A stretch of DNA of 64,000 bases, from assembly GCF_004001045.1 (NCBI RefSeq), contig NZ_BIMK01000007.1:186001-250000 (forward strand), given 5' to 3'. Shown in pieces: positions 35,285-45,526 of this stretch. Position 1 is the first letter of the stretch; the number at the start of each line of letters is the position of its first letter. The notes below the pieces were generated by a model. That model searched no databases. It saw nothing but the letters and a program-made list of their open reading frames with translations, and had not been told where the DNA came from. The stretch comes from Paenibacillus chibensis. GTDB lineage: Bacteria; Bacillota; Bacilli; Paenibacillales; Paenibacillaceae. The position numbers and the translations under genes were made by a program.

Positions 35285-37927
35285 TCATTGGGTTGCGCTG
35301 AGCTTAGAACGCGTCCATGTCTTGTCCGTCCTGACCAGCATCTGTATTTCCCCATCCCTATCCGTTCGGAACAAACGCGCCTTTATTTCCGCAATCCGGT
35401 CCACGACCTCCGCATGGGGATGGCCGTACAGATTGCCTACTCCCGCAGAGACAACGGCAGCTTTCGGGCTCCAATAATGGAGCCATTCTTCCCCGCTGGA
35501 CGACTTGCTTCCATGATGCGCGATTTTGATGGCATCGATGCCGCCAGCCGGCAAAGTCATGCCGGGACCGTCTGCTGACGGCAGAAAAGCTGCAGGCGCT
35601 TGAACCCCGCTCATCCCCATGCTTAGTACATCCTCTTCGGCCGCTTTATCCATATCCCCGGTGAACAGGAATCTTCCTCCGTTCATGGTCATAAGGAACG
35701 CCACGGAGATATGGTTCTGGTTCTTTTCAACAGGTATGTCGTCAGGCTCGGAAGCTTCTATGGACGGCGACAAAAAAGTAAGCTCCGTACGGTGATCCGG
35801 CATCCACTCCATCCCCTGATGAACTGCATACACCGGAATTTTCCGCTCGAGAGCCGTTTCCATCAGCTTGTCAAAGGAAGCCGTTCCAGCCAGCGTACCG
35901 TTAAAAAACAACGCTTTGACAGGAATTTGGTTCAGTACGGCTTGAATACCGCCGGCATGATCCTGATCCCCGTGCGTAATGATGACCGCATCCAAGTGAT
36001 GAATTCCCCGTTGCTTGAGAATCGGAACTAGAACCTTTGCTCCCACCTCAAATGGATTCTTCCGCTTTTTCCATTCATCCTGCGGCTTTCCGAAAGTGAC
36101 GGTGCCGCCTCCGTCCACGAGAATGTTCCTGCCTTCCGGCGTCGTAATCAGAATGCTGTCGCCCTGCCCGACATCCAGAAATTGAATCAGTCCCGCCCCG
36201 TGCAAGGACGTAGGCCTATATTCCCAATATATCAAAAAAATAAAGGCAAGTATAATGGCGGTCATTGCGGACGTGATTTTGCGGCTTGGCCGCGCCTGAC
36301 CCCATGGGCGTTCTGAGGCTTTGATCTCCTCAAGCCCGATCGTATCGTCCCCGCGTATATAGGTAACTCTGCCTGAACCTCGGAGATCGTACTTACCCGC
36401 TCCATATAGTAGCAAATAAAGCAGGATGAAATAAGCGCAGATCCATATAAAGGAAGGAGATTTCCATATCGTAATAAACTGCGGATATCCGTTCATCCAG
36501 CGGACGAGCCAGAATGTTCCATTGTTCAGCATCTCCGCCAGCCAGCCCACCGCGCGGCCTGCAGGCAGCCAGATCCAGCCCAGGATCAGAGACACAGCGC
36601 CCAGGGGCAGCGTAAAGAAAGTAATAAAAGGCACGAGGACAAAGTTGGCGGCAAAGGAGAGCAATGAAAACTGGTTAAAGTAATAGATGGTAAGCGGAAA
36701 TGAAACCAGCTGGGCCACAATCGTCACGCCGGAGGCTGCCGCGATGCGCTTGGGGAGAAAACGAAGAAGGGGCTGCATCAAAGGAACATATAGCATCAGC
36801 CCTGCCGTAACGAGGAAGGACAGTTGAAAACTGACGCTCAGCATATAATAGGGGTTCCATAACATCATGAGCAGCGCCGCCGCGGCTAAAATATTCATGC
36901 CGTCCTTCAGCCATCCTTTCCTCGCGGCGTACAGCCCAATCATGCCCATGATGCCCGCCCGCACAACCGAAGGACTCACGCCGGACAAAAGCACGTATAA
37001 AGGAATCATGATGATGACGATCAGCAGCGACGTCTCGCGCGAAACTTTGAAAAAGGACAGTACAAACAGCAGGCTGGCAACGTAGACCGCGACATGCATG
37101 CCTGATATGGCGAGAATATGGGTCAATCCGAGCTGCGAAAACTGCGTATACGTATCGGGATCGATATCGTCCTGCATGCCGATCAGCAGTCCTTTCATGT
37201 ATCCCGCATGCGGTTCATGAAATATTCGGGCAATCCGGTCTCCGAGCTCGGCGCGAACCTGATCATTCCAGCGAAAGATCGTCAGCGTGCTCCAAATGGA
37301 GGTGCTGGAGGTTTGCACATTCTGAGCACCTTTAATCTTAACGAGCCAGTGAATATGCTGGGTGCGCAAATAGGAAGCATAGTCGAAGGCTCCGAAATTC
37401 CTTGCCTGCGCCGGGGCTTCCACGGTGCCGTTCAGCTTGATGCGGTCCCCCCGCTTCCAGTTCCCGGCTATTTGTTGCTGGTCTTCGCTCTGGAGCTTCA
37501 CCTGAACCATGACGCGTTCATCCAGTTTAGCCGTTCCTGACTCCGAGCCTCCGCTCTTCAGGTACTCCACGGTTTGTAATTTCACCTGAAAATCTGCCCG
37601 ATCCCCATCCACATCGACAGCAGAGACGATAACACCTTCCGCCCTCAGCATCATCCCGTCGATATCTTCGATTACCGTCGCCATGGCTTCAGGCAGCTGC
37701 GTCACATTGCGGGCATCGTTCCACACCCAGTAGAATCCCGATAAAATCAGTGCAGCTCCAGCAATCAGCACGCTCCGCAACAGATTTCTGCGCAGAAGAA
37801 CGATCGCGGCGAGAAGCAGCAGCAAACCGAATTCCACCAGCAGAAATTGCATGACCGAGCAGACATGAGCAATGCTGCTTCCTGCCATCCAACCAAGCGT
37901 GCAAATGATCAGCGGTCTTTCTCTCAT
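35285..37927 (-). CDS. comEC: Competence DNA-uptake channel ComEC/Rec2
   Basis: ComEC forms the channel that brings single-stranded transforming DNA across the membrane. The 880-residue protein has an N-terminal pair of membrane segments and an OB-like DUF4131 domain (about 20-215). The multi-span Competence domain (about 250-520; LTHILAISGMHVAVYVASLLF is its signature) follows. A C-terminal metallo-beta-lactamase nuclease domain has FLDVGQGDSILI (about 610), THGDQDHAGG (about 680) and IAHHGSKSSS. All parts are present at full length. GGGAGG lies 6 bases before the ATG at 37927. It follows comEB and comEA in the usual order, with a hairpin between comEB and comEC. Confidence 0.95.
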   Translation of the reverse strand: MRERPLIICTLGWMAGSSIAHVCSVMQFLLVEFGLLLLLAAIVLLRRNLLRSVLIAGAALILSGFYWVWNDARNVTQLPEAMATVIEDIDGMMLRAEGVIVSAVDVDGDRADFQVKLQTVEYLKSGGSESGTAKLDERVMVQVKLQSEDQQQIAGNWKRGDRIKLNGTVEAPAQARNFGAFDYASYLRTQHIHWLVKIKGAQNVQTSSTSIWSTLTIFRWNDQVRAELGDRIARIFHEPHAGYMKGLLIGMQDDIDPDTYTQFSQLGLTHILAISGMHVAVYVASLLFVLSFFKVSRETSLLIVIIMIPLYVLLSGVSPSVVRAGIMGMIGLYAARKGWLKDGMNILAAAALLMMLWNPYYMLSVSFQLSFLVTAGLMLYVPLMQPLLRFLPKRIAAASGVTIVAQLVSFPLTIYYFNQFSLLSFAANFVLVPFITFFTLPLGAVSLILGWIWLPAGRAVGWLAEMLNNGTFWLVRWMNGYPQFITIWKSPSFIWICAYFILLYLLLYGAGKYDLRGSGRVTYIRGDDTIGLEEIKASERPWGQARPSRKITSAMTAIILAFIFLIYWEYRPTSLHGAGLIQFLDVGQGDSILITTPEGRNILVDGGGTVTFGKPQDEWKKRKNPFEVGAKVLVPILKQRGIHHLDAVIITHGDQDHAGGIQAVLNQIPVKALFFNGTLAGTASFDKLMETALERKIPVYAVHQGMEWMPDHRTELTFLSPSIEASEPDDIPVEKNQNHISVAFLMTMNGGRFLFTGDMDKAAEEDVLSMGMSGVQAPAAFLPSADGPGMTLPAGGIDAIKIAHHGSKSSSGEEWLHYWSPKAAVVSAGVGNLYGHPHAEVVDRIAEIKARLFRTDRDGEIQMLVRTDKTWTRSKLSATQ

Positions 37928-38003
37928 CGTCTACCTCCCATGAAAAGATCTCCATTTTTACAGCAGCTTTCTTTTCCCGAAAATAATCGATCTCAAAATA
38001 AAC

Positions 38004-38047
38004 AGGACCTCCCCGACTGCGCGATTGCCTGCAGCTTGAGAGGTCCT
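38004..38047 (-). terminator. Hairpin between comEB and comEC
   Basis: The 8-bp arms AGGACCTC (38004-38011) and GAGGTCCT (38040-38047) are followed on the minus strand by TGTTTATTTT. It may cause partial termination ahead of comEC. Confidence 0.5.
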
Positions 38048-38074
38048 TCCCCGATTTTTGATTAAATATTGGTT

Positions 38075-38593
38075 TTAGTTCGAAACAGTCATGACCGTTT
38101 CCTGCGGAGGCTCGTAGGAGGATAGTCCGCGAAAAACAATGCCTTTCTGCTTCATCATTTCCGTCACCTTGTCCGAGTCCTTCGGATAGGAGCGGTGATA
38201 CACAATTTCGGTAACGCCGCTGTTGGCCAGCATATTAGCGCAGGTCCAGCACGGCTCGTCCGTCACATAAACCGAGCTGCCTTCACGGTCGATCCGGTCA
38301 GTAAAGAGCAGCAGATTCTGCTCGGCGTGAATGGTTCGTACGCAGCGCTGCTTCTTCACCATCTCCTGCTTACCGCCATGCTCCACAATCTCCAGCTCCT
38401 CCGCAATCATGCAGCCGGCCTCGGAACAGTCCGGAACCCCCATAGGTGCGCCGTTATAGGCTGTACCCAGCAGCTTCTTCCCCTGAACCAGCACTGCGCC
38501 CACATGCCTGCGCGGACATCGGGAACGGGTCGAAACCATGTAGGCAATATCCATAAAGTAAGTATCCCAGTCTTTCCGCGTTTCATCGGTCAC
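38075..38593 (-). CDS. comEB: dCMP deaminase family protein ComEB
   Basis: The 172-residue protein has the zinc-dependent deaminase motifs TIHAEQN (HAE, about 100) and DEPCWTCANM (PCXXC, about 125), preceded by RRHVGAVLVQGKKLLGTAYNGAPMG. dCMP deaminase converts dCMP to dUMP for thymidylate synthesis; its place in the competence operon is traditional and it is not needed for DNA uptake. The start is a GTG at 38593 with AGGTGATA upstream; the frame extends 15 codons further into the region after comEA without a ribosome-binding site. Confidence 0.93.
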   Translation of the reverse strand: MTDETRKDWDTYFMDIAYMVSTRSRCPRRHVGAVLVQGKKLLGTAYNGAPMGVPDCSEAGCMIAEELEIVEHGGKQEMVKKQRCVRTIHAEQNLLLFTDRIDREGSSVYVTDEPCWTCANMLANSGVTEIVYHRSYPKDSDKVTEMMKQKGIVFRGLSSYEPPQETVMTVSN

Positions 38594-38647
38594 GTTTATC
38601 ACCTGTTCTTCGTAGAATAATTGTAAACATTGTAGCACATCTCCGGG

Positions 38648-39223
38648 CTAAAGCTCTACGTAGGGCTTCATTTTCTCCAGCATTTTGGGGCCGATTCCCT
38701 TCACTTTGTCTAAATCCGTCACTTTTTTAAAGGGTCCGTGCTGATTCCGGTAATCGATAATCGCCTGCGCCTTCTTTGCGCCAATTCCCGGAATGTTCAT
38801 GAGCTCGGAAGCCGGTGCTGAATTGACATTGATTTTACGGACCGATGATGTTTCGGAAGCCGGAGCGCCGGCTGCCTGACCCGCTGCTGCTGCATCTGTC
38901 GGCAAGCCGCCGGAATTTACTTGCGGCTCCAGAACCGCGGTTTCCTTGGAAGGCGTCGGCGGTAGTGCCGTGTTATCGGCTTTTACAGCTTCAGGAGCAG
39001 TCTGGGCTTGCTGGCCTTTTGCGATATTTTCTGCTGATGCTTGTACGGGCGGGCTTGCCTGGAGCGTCGGAGGGCTTGGACTTGGTTCCAACGTATTCGC
39101 AAGCTCTGCATTCAGCGGCTTCCAGTCCTGTATTCCGCTTCCCTGCTTCATCCCCGACAATAAAATCACTGCGCTGCCCAATACTGCGCAGCATATGCAG
39201 ATCCCGGCGGTCATTCGTTTCAT
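38648..39223 (-). CDS. comEA: Competence DNA receptor ComEA
   Basis: ComEA is the membrane-anchored receptor that binds double-stranded DNA at the cell surface during transformation. The 191-residue protein has an N-terminal membrane anchor (about 4-24) and a flexible P/A/Q-rich spacer (about 45-125). A C-terminal double helix-hairpin-helix domain follows, with [34 protein letters not shown] and [17 protein letters not shown]. The soluble SLBB-like domain found in some ComEA proteins is absent. It is divergent from comER, as in B. subtilis. Confidence 0.94.
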   Translation of the reverse strand: MKRMTAGICICCAVLGSAVILLSGMKQGSGIQDWKPLNAELANTLEPSPSPPTLQASPPVQASAENIAKGQQAQTAPEAVKADNTALPPTPSKETAVLEPQVNSGGLPTDAAAAGQAAGAPASETSSVRKINVNSAPASELMNIPGIGAKKAQAIIDYRNQHGPFKKVTDLDKVKGIGPKMLEKMKPYVEL

Positions 39224-39399
39224 CCTTTACACCTCACTCAGATCAAATGGATTTCAAAGACCCTTTCTCTTTTCTGAAAAATAAAATAGTCCGCTAATGG
39301 CGCTCCTGCCGAAAAATCGTCATGAGCAGCAGGTTCATACGCATACATTAAGAAGATGGATTGCGCCGTTACCGCAAAGCACGAAAGGAGGGAACCTAT

Positions 39400-40230
39400 A
39401 TGAAGGTAGGATTCATCGGAACCGGCAGTATGGGAAGCATGTTGCTCGATGCCTTCATTACTTCCGGTGCGCTTATGCCTCAGCAAATCTTCGCCAGTAA
39501 CCGAACATTAGAAAAGGTGAATTTGCTGGCACAGCGTCATCCCGGACTGAACGTATGCAGCAGCAATGCGGAAACCGTGAAGAATAGCGATGTCATATTC
39601 CTATGCGTTAAACCGCTTCAGTATAAAGCCTTAATCCATGAAATCGGAAAAGAAGTGCTGTACGGCCAGATTGTGGTGTCCATTACAAGTCCGGTTCAAA
39701 TTCATCATCTCGAAAGCGCGCTGCCGTGTAAAATCGCCAAAATCATTCCCAGCATTACGCATCTGACCCTGAGCGGAGCTTCCTTGTGCATGTACGGCAG
39801 CCGAATTACGGAAAAAGACAGGCTGCTGTTGGAAAATCTTCTGGGGGCGATCAGCCATCCCCTTGAAATCGAGGAGTCCCATGTACGGATTACCTCAGAC
39901 TTCTCCAGCTGCGGCCCCGCGTTCATCAGCTTTTTCCTGGATCAGTGGATTGAAGCCGCAGTGGAAATGACCGGGATCGGACGTCAGGAGCTGACGGCCT
40001 TGGCCGGCGAAATGCTGCTCGGAACCGGAAAGCTTCTGACGGAGGGCGGATTCAAGCCGCATGAGCTGCAGGAAAGAGTCGCCGTCCCCGGCGGAATTAC
40101 GGCCGAAGCGCTTGCCCATTTAAGCTTAAGCCTGGATGGCGTCTTTCATCAGCTGATCACGACGACGCATACCAAATACCAGGAGGATCTGAGCAAATGC
40201 GACGAGCTTTTTGATGATACGAAGCCGTAG
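39400..40230 (+). CDS. comER: Late competence protein ComER (ProC-like)
   Basis: The 276-residue protein resembles pyrroline-5-carboxylate reductase. It has an NAD(P)-binding N-terminus MKVGFIGTGSMGSMLLDAFI, VIFLCVKPLQ (about 68), and the C-terminal dimer domain with the modified signature GGITAEAL. In B. subtilis comER is transcribed opposite to comEA-EB-EC and is not required for transformation. The ATG at 39400 has AAAGGAGG upstream at 8 bases. Whether it has reductase activity is unknown; the HxxxxxxPGGxT signature is altered (VAVPGGIT is kept). Confidence 0.9.
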   Translation: MKVGFIGTGSMGSMLLDAFITSGALMPQQIFASNRTLEKVNLLAQRHPGLNVCSSNAETVKNSDVIFLCVKPLQYKALIHEIGKEVLYGQIVVSITSPVQIHHLESALPCKIAKIIPSITHLTLSGASLCMYGSRITEKDRLLLENLLGAISHPLEIEESHVRITSDFSSCGPAFISFFLDQWIEAAVEMTGIGRQELTALAGEMLLGTGKLLTEGGFKPHELQERVAVPGGITAEALAHLSLSLDGVFHQLITTTHTKYQEDLSKCDELFDDTKP

Positions 40231-40260
40231 CAATGCCTTAAATGCCTTACTTTACAAAGA

Positions 40261-40292
40261 AATCCCCGTACAAAATAAATTGTACGGGGATT
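40261..40292. terminator. Bidirectional terminator between comER and leuS
   Basis: The perfect 13-bp arms AATCCCCGTACAA/TTGTACGGGGATT (40261-40273, 40280-40292) with a 6-base loop lie between two convergent genes, 30 bases from each stop codon. The following T tracts are short. Confidence 0.75.
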
Positions 40293-40320
40293 GAATGCTT
40301 TTCGATCCTACCTCTATTAT

Positions 40321-42768
40321 TTAGTTGGCTACAATGTTCACCAGCTTGCCAGGCACCGCAACGACTTTGCGCACCGTTTTACCGGCAATCGCCTGCTGTA
40401 CGCCTTCCTGGGACAAGCTGTATTCCTGCATCGCTTCCTGTGTCATGTCCTTGGCAATCTTCGCGCGCTGCACGATTTTACCGTTCACCTGGATCACGAT
40501 CTCGACCTCGGCATCCACCGTCCACGCTTCTTCAAAAGCAGGCCAGGAAGCGTACGTGATGCTCTCCTGATGTCCAAGACGCTCCCACAGCTCTTCGGCG
40601 ATATGCGGAGCGAAAGGAGACAGCAGCTGCGTAAAGTCCTCGATCGCTTGACGCGGAATCGAATCGGCCTTATACGCATCGTTGATGAAAATCATCAGCT
40701 GGCTGATCGCCGTATTGAAGCGCAGATGTTCCATATCTTCCGATACTTTCTTGATCGTTTTATGCCATACGCGTTTGAACTCGTCGCTGCCCTCGTTATC
40801 CGTGATTTTCGGATTCAGGCTGCCGTCTTCGTTCACGACCAGACGCCATACGCGGGACAGGAAGCGGTGAGCGCCCTCCACACCATTCTCGTTCCAAGGC
40901 TTCGTCGCTTCCAGCGGCCCCATGAACATTTCATAAATGCGGAGCGTATCGGCACCATAGTTCTCGACAATTTCGTCCGGATTGATGACATTGCCGCGGG
41001 ATTTACTCATCTTCTCGTTGTTCGTGCCGAGGATCATGCCCTGGTTCACCAGCTTCTGGAACGGCTCTTTCGTGCTGACCACGCCCAGATCGTACAGGAC
41101 CTTATGCCAGAAACGGGCATACAGCAGGTGAAGCACTGCGTGCTCAGCACCGCCAATGTACAAATCTACAGGCAACCATGTCTCCTGCTTCTCTTTGGAG
41201 CACAATTCGTCCGGATTATGCGGATCGATGTATCGCAGGTAATACCAGCAGCTGCCAGCCCATTGCGGCATCGTATTGGTCTCGCGGCGGGCCTTCATGC
41301 CCGTCTCGGGATCGACCGTCTCCACCCAGTCGGTGACGTTCGCAAGCGGAGATTCCCCCGTACCTGACGGCTTGATTTGATCCACATCCGGCAGCAGCAG
41401 CGGAAGCTGATCTTCCGGAACGGTCTTCATTGTGCCGTCTTCCAGATGCAGAATCGGAATCGGCTCGCCCCAATAGCGCTGGCGGCTAAACAGCCAATCG
41501 CGAAGGCGGTAGGTTGTTTTGCCTTGTCCCTTGCCGCTTTCATCGAGCCATGCGATCATTTTGGCGATCGCTTCTTCGGTACCCATGCCGTCCAGGAAGC
41601 CTGAGTTAACATGCTCGCCTTCTCCGGTGTATGCCTCTTCCTGAACATTTCCGCCTTTAACGACTTCAATGATTTCCAGGCCGAACTGCTTCGCGAATTC
41701 CCAGTCACGCGTGTCATGGCCAGGTACTGCCATAATCGCACCGGTTCCATATCCGGCGAGCACATAATCCGCAATCCAGATCGGCAGCTTTGCTCCATTA
41801 ACCGGATTTACGGCATATGCGCCTGTAAATACGCCCGTTTTGTCCTTGGCCAGATCGGTACGCTCCAGGTCACTCTTGCGGGCCGCTTGATCTTGGTAAG
41901 CTTTGACTGCTTCTTGTTGTTCCGGAGTCGTAATCTCTTTTACCAGATCATGTTCTGGAGCAAGTACGCAGTAGCTGGCGCCAAACAGGGTGTCAGGCCG
42001 GGTCGTAAACACTGTCAGATGACCTTCGTGACCTACAATATCAAAGTTGACTTCAGCCCCTTTGGATTTGCCAATCCAGTTGCGCTGCATATCCTTCAGG
42101 CTTTCACTCCAGTCGAGATCATCCAGGTCCTCGAGCAGCCGGTCCGCGTATTCAGTGATTTTCAGAATCCATTGGCGCATCGGCTTGCGGACAACCGGAT
42201 GTCCGCCGCGCTCGCTCTTGCCGTCGATGACTTCCTCGTTGGCGAGTACGGTACCCAGTGCCTCACACCAGTTCACCGGCACTTCGGCTACATAAGCGAG
42301 GCCGCGTTTGTACAGCTGGATGAAAATCCACTGCGTCCATTTATAATATTCCGGATCCGTCGTGCTGATCTCACGTTCCCAGTCATACGAGAAACCGAGC
42401 GATTTGATCTGACGCCGGAACGTGTTGATGTTCTTGAGCGTAATTTCACGCGGGTGCTCCCCTTTATCCATCGCATGCTGCTCAGCAGGCAGACCGAACG
42501 CGTCCCAGCCCATCGGATGAAGCACGTTGTAGCCGCGCATTCTTTTATAGCGGGAAACGATGTCTGTAGCGGTATAACCTTCCGGATGCCCTACGTGCAG
42601 GCCTGCTCCGGATGGATACGGGAACATATCAAGCGCATAAAACTTCGGCTTGCCCGCCTCTTCGCCCGTTTTGAACGTGTGATGCTCATCCCAATACTTT
42701 TGCCACTTCGGTTCGATGACCTGGGGATGATACCCTTGTCCCTGAACCGGATGTTGATTTTCACTCAT
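40321..42768 (-). CDS. leuS: Leucyl-tRNA synthetase
   Basis: The 815-residue class I synthetase charges tRNA-Leu. The HIGH-type motif is [19 protein letters not shown] (about 51-70), the CP1 editing domain lies at about 220-415, [16 protein letters not shown] carries the KMSKS loop (about 575), and an anticodon-binding and C-terminal domain end [17 protein letters not shown]. The ATG at 42768 has AGGAGG 11 bases upstream. Expression is controlled by the T-box leader immediately upstream. In B. subtilis leuS is elsewhere on the chromosome, so its location by comER is a lineage-specific arrangement. Confidence 0.97.
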   Translation of the reverse strand: MSENQHPVQGQGYHPQVIEPKWQKYWDEHHTFKTGEEAGKPKFYALDMFPYPSGAGLHVGHPEGYTATDIVSRYKRMRGYNVLHPMGWDAFGLPAEQHAMDKGEHPREITLKNINTFRRQIKSLGFSYDWEREISTTDPEYYKWTQWIFIQLYKRGLAYVAEVPVNWCEALGTVLANEEVIDGKSERGGHPVVRKPMRQWILKITEYADRLLEDLDDLDWSESLKDMQRNWIGKSKGAEVNFDIVGHEGHLTVFTTRPDTLFGASYCVLAPEHDLVKEITTPEQQEAVKAYQDQAARKSDLERTDLAKDKTGVFTGAYAVNPVNGAKLPIWIADYVLAGYGTGAIMAVPGHDTRDWEFAKQFGLEIIEVVKGGNVQEEAYTGEGEHVNSGFLDGMGTEEAIAKMIAWLDESGKGQGKTTYRLRDWLFSRQRYWGEPIPILHLEDGTMKTVPEDQLPLLLPDVDQIKPSGTGESPLANVTDWVETVDPETGMKARRETNTMPQWAGSCWYYLRYIDPHNPDELCSKEKQETWLPVDLYIGGAEHAVLHLLYARFWHKVLYDLGVVSTKEPFQKLVNQGMILGTNNEKMSKSRGNVINPDEIVENYGADTLRIYEMFMGPLEATKPWNENGVEGAHRFLSRVWRLVVNEDGSLNPKITDNEGSDEFKRVWHKTIKKVSEDMEHLRFNTAISQLMIFINDAYKADSIPRQAIEDFTQLLSPFAPHIAEELWERLGHQESITYASWPAFEEAWTVDAEVEIVIQVNGKIVQRAKIAKDMTQEAMQEYSLSQEGVQQAIAGKTVRKVVAVPGKLVNIVAN

Positions 42769-42843
42769 GCTTTACCCAGCCTCCTGTGCAGTCCCATGCC
42801 GCCCTTCAAACCCCGGCGACCCTGCTTTAGCAATCTTTGTACA

Positions 42844-43138
42844 AACAAAAAACCTCTTCATCCATAGCGTATCATCGCTAGGGACGAGAGGTTTGATTCC
42901 CGTGGTACCACCCTAGTTAGCGGAAAGTATGCTTTATCCCCGCTCACTTTGCACCCTATAACGCGGGTGAACCGATGATCCTTCGCGCAAATGTCCGCAG
43001 CGCTTCACATCATTACTCCGAGGCGAGTTCATCCCAAATCGTCAACCGGCTTGCACCCACCGCCGGCTCTCTGAATGACATCCCTGAAACTAATACCCCT
43101 CATCATCGCTTTCATTTGAAATTTCATAAGAAACATTG
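42844..43138 (-). ncRNA. T-box riboswitch (leucine) in the leuS leader
   Basis: The leader contains the T-box sequence AGGGTGGTACCACGG (42901-42915, minus strand), whose bulge pairs with the uncharged tRNA acceptor end. Stem I elements GATGATGAGG, AGAGAGCC and GGTGGGTGCAAGCCGG are present. A CTC triplet (43025-43027) within GAACTCGCC fits a leucine specifier codon. The intrinsic terminator is formed by AAACCTCT/AGAGGTTT (42851-42858, 42888-42895) with an inner AGCG/CGCT stem, followed by T residues. Uncharged tRNA-Leu should favour the antiterminator and leuS expression. Confidence 0.93.
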
Positions 43139-43144
43139 AACCAT

Positions 43145-43173
43145 ATTATATATAAAAATCGGCTCTTCGTCAA
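43145..43173 (-). promoter_or_regulatory. Sigma-A promoter of the T-box/leuS transcript
   Basis: On the minus strand TTGACG (43168-43173) and a perfect TATAAT (43145-43150) are spaced by 17 bases. The transcript would begin near 43138, giving a leader of about 370 bases. Confidence 0.85.
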
Positions 43174-43289
43174 TGTAGTTCACGTCATGCACAGGCGCGC
43201 CTTCCCTTACCACCCCATGACGGAAAAGGCATTTTTCACATCCAAGATCCGGGCCCGGAAACTTACCCCAAAATCAGCGATCTCCTTGA

Positions 43290-44897
43290 TTATTCGCTCC
43301 CTTGCTGATCCCAGCGGTCATAAGCCGCCTGATAGATCTCGACGATGCGGTCGCTGCCCATCTTTTTTACCTGGGCTTTGTATTTATCCCAGCCTGACAG
43401 AGGTTCCTGGCCCGTAACAAATTTCGCTTCCATCTGTTCGACATAATTATTCAGATCGGAGAGCAGCGATGTGACTTCGGTTTGCTCCGCTTCCGTCAGG
43501 AACACATTCGGATACGGCACCTTGGCGTAAGGGATGATTTTCTCCTGGTTTTCTTTGTCGACCCATTCGTCAATGTCGCTTCTCAAGCCCTTCGACACTT
43601 CCGGCAGACTGACGCCAGGCGTCGTAATCCCGTAGTTCGGGGTAATTTTTCCGCGGTAATTCTCACGGTCGCCCCCGTCCGGAACGGGCAGCCATTCCTT
43701 CACATGATTTTCTTTGTCCTTATACTTCCAAAGCAGATTTTCCGGCCCCTGGTTGAACAAAGTGGAACCTTCATAGTCGTATTGGTAATCGACCCAACGC
43801 ATCGTCGCTTCCGGGGCCGAATTCGTGCCCGAGATCGCGAAAGTGCCGTTCTTGGAAATGCCTGAAGACTTTGCGGCAACAGGGGAATCCGGGAAGCCTG
43901 TTTTCAGCGGCGACATGACAGGATTATCGGTATTCGGTTCCCCGCCCAGCATAAAATACGGCAGCCAGTCGTTAAACAGAGCCACCTGATTGTTTTTCCC
44001 CTTGGCCTTTTTCTGTTCATCGGTTTGGGAGAAGGTTTCGTGATCGAGCAAATTATCCGCCCACAGCCGGTTCAGGAAGGATAGATATTCTTTATAACCT
44101 TCCTCCTGCGGCGTATAGTGTACTTTCCCCTGCTTGTCGGCATAATACACCTCATCATAAATGCCCCAGAATCCGAGCATCTGCACGCGAATATCCTTCA
44201 GCTTGGTCGATGTCAGCGGAATTTCATCCGCCTTGCCATTGCCGTTCGGATCCTCCGTTTTTACCCGTTTCAGATAGTCATACAGCTCATCGGGCGTTTC
44301 CGGAAGCTTGTTTACTCCCAGCTTTTTGAGAAAACTTCCGTTGTAGTACAGGGGACTCTTATACCACACTGCTCCTTTATCAACATAAGGCAAGGCATAA
44401 ATATGTCCGTCCGGGGTCGTAATGGACTTTCTGACCTCCGGGTTCTCATCCAGAAGTTTTTTGATATGAGGCGCATACTCGTCAATCAGCTTCTCCAGCG
44501 GGACGAGCGTGCCCTGGCTGCCATAGGTTACCTGCTCGGCCGGGGTCAGGCTGGCTGCATAGAATATATCCGGCAGATCGCCGCTCGCAAAGATCAGATT
44601 TTTCTTCGTGTCGAAACTGTCCACGGGAACCGTCTGAAAGGTCAGCTTGATGTTCGACAGTTTCTCCATATCTTTGAACACCTGCATCGTATCCCATTTC
44701 GCACTGCCTACATCAGGCGCAAACACGGATAATGTTATCGGCTGGTCAACGATCGGGAAGCCTTCTTTATGAACTTTTTCCGCCGTTTTGGGCGCTTGAC
44801 CGCCCTCCCCGGCATTTTTGGAACCGCATGCCGCCATGAGCGAGGCGGACAGGGACAGGCACAGGAATATTGCCCACGGTTTTAAGTATTTTCTCAT
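43290..44897 (-). CDS. Extracellular solute-binding lipoprotein (LipO/YtcQ-like, carbohydrate ABC type)
   Basis: The 535-residue protein starts with a lipoprotein signal ending in LMAAC (lipidated Cys near residue 24). It continues as a family 1-type binding protein of the large LipO/YtcQ group common in Paenibacillus: LSVFAPDVGSAKWDTMQVFKDMEKLSNIKLTF, FASGDLPDIFYAAS, and DPNGNGKADEIPLTS, a calcium-binding-like loop near 205. Such proteins bind oligosaccharides for permease pairs of the YtcP/LplB type. No permease gene is nearby, so it is an orphan here. AAGGAGG lies 8 bases before the ATG at 44897; a TTG one codon earlier is less well placed. A cre-like site lies 147 bases upstream. No clear terminator follows. 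Confidence 0.88.
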   Translation of the reverse strand: MRKYLKPWAIFLCLSLSASLMAACGSKNAGEGGQAPKTAEKVHKEGFPIVDQPITLSVFAPDVGSAKWDTMQVFKDMEKLSNIKLTFQTVPVDSFDTKKNLIFASGDLPDIFYAASLTPAEQVTYGSQGTLVPLEKLIDEYAPHIKKLLDENPEVRKSITTPDGHIYALPYVDKGAVWYKSPLYYNGSFLKKLGVNKLPETPDELYDYLKRVKTEDPNGNGKADEIPLTSTKLKDIRVQMLGFWGIYDEVYYADKQGKVHYTPQEEGYKEYLSFLNRLWADNLLDHETFSQTDEQKKAKGKNNQVALFNDWLPYFMLGGEPNTDNPVMSPLKTGFPDSPVAAKSSGISKNGTFAISGTNSAPEATMRWVDYQYDYEGSTLFNQGPENLLWKYKDKENHVKEWLPVPDGGDRENYRGKITPNYGITTPGVSLPEVSKGLRSDIDEWVDKENQEKIIPYAKVPYPNVFLTEAEQTEVTSLLSDLNNYVEQMEAKFVTGQEPLSGWDKYKAQVKKMGSDRIVEIYQAAYDRWDQQGSE

Positions 44898-45043
44898 CAA
44901 ATTTCCTCCTTATGATCGTTGTGATTCGGCTTGGATGTTGAAACTTCCCTCCCTTTGAAGTGAGTTGAAACCTGAAATCTACGCCTACCGCAGGAGCTCT
45001 GTTGTCTAAAGCTTAAATGGTTCAGCTGCCGAGCCCAGATAAA

Positions 45044-45057
45044 TGATAGCGTTTACA
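45044..45057 (-). promoter_or_regulatory. Catabolite-responsive element (CcpA site)
   Basis: TGTAAACGCTATCA on the minus strand fits the cre consensus TGWNANCGNTNWCA at every position. It lies upstream of the sugar-binding lipoprotein gene, within a 424-base non-coding stretch (44898-45321) that otherwise shows no feature I can assign. Confidence 0.6.
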
Positions 45058-45321
45058 AAAAAGTGTAGTGACACGCTGCCTTAACGTAAATATGTTATTT
45101 TTGATATGTTAAATAGGAGTGCAGAATGACCCGTGATACCTGCAATCCATGCCATGGAGCACGATGTCGAGGACATAAATAGTATGTCAAATATGCTTTT
45201 GGATAGAATCCATATCCGCTTCAGGAACAAGCAAAAGCATGAACCGCATGCATAAATTCCCGGAACAAAAACAAAAATAACCTTGTCTGTCCAAACTTAT
45301 TGAACCAGGAGGAGTGTTCGT

Positions 45322-45480
45322 ATGCGTGAAGGATTGATTCCTGCCGTTCTTGGAACTGTAGTCTCAGCTTCTGGCGCCGCGCTGCTCGGCAGCAAGTATA
45401 AGCTTGCCGCCACGGGAATTCTTGGTTTCGGTCTGGCTCATATCGTGCTCGGGACGATCGATCTGATCGAGCACCGGTAA
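45322..45480 (+). CDS. Small hydrophobic membrane peptide (52 residues)
   Basis: The peptide reads MREGLIPAVLGTVVSASGAA, then LLGSKYKLAATGILGFGLAH and IVLGTIDLIEHR. It has two hydrophobic, glycine- and alanine-rich segments joined by a basic GSKYK turn, suggesting a helical hairpin in the membrane. AGGAGGAG lies 8 bases before the ATG and a strong terminator follows, so this is a real single-gene transcript. I do not know its function. It has no toxin-like partner nearby. Similar short proteins probably occur in other Paenibacillus genomes, where labels such as asparagine synthase would be annotation errors. Confidence 0.75.
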   Translation: MREGLIPAVLGTVVSASGAALLGSKYKLAATGILGFGLAHIVLGTIDLIEHR

Positions 45481-45526
45481 TCGTTTGGAGGACCATCCGC
45501 AAGCGTTTTGCGCTTCGGGCAAAAAG

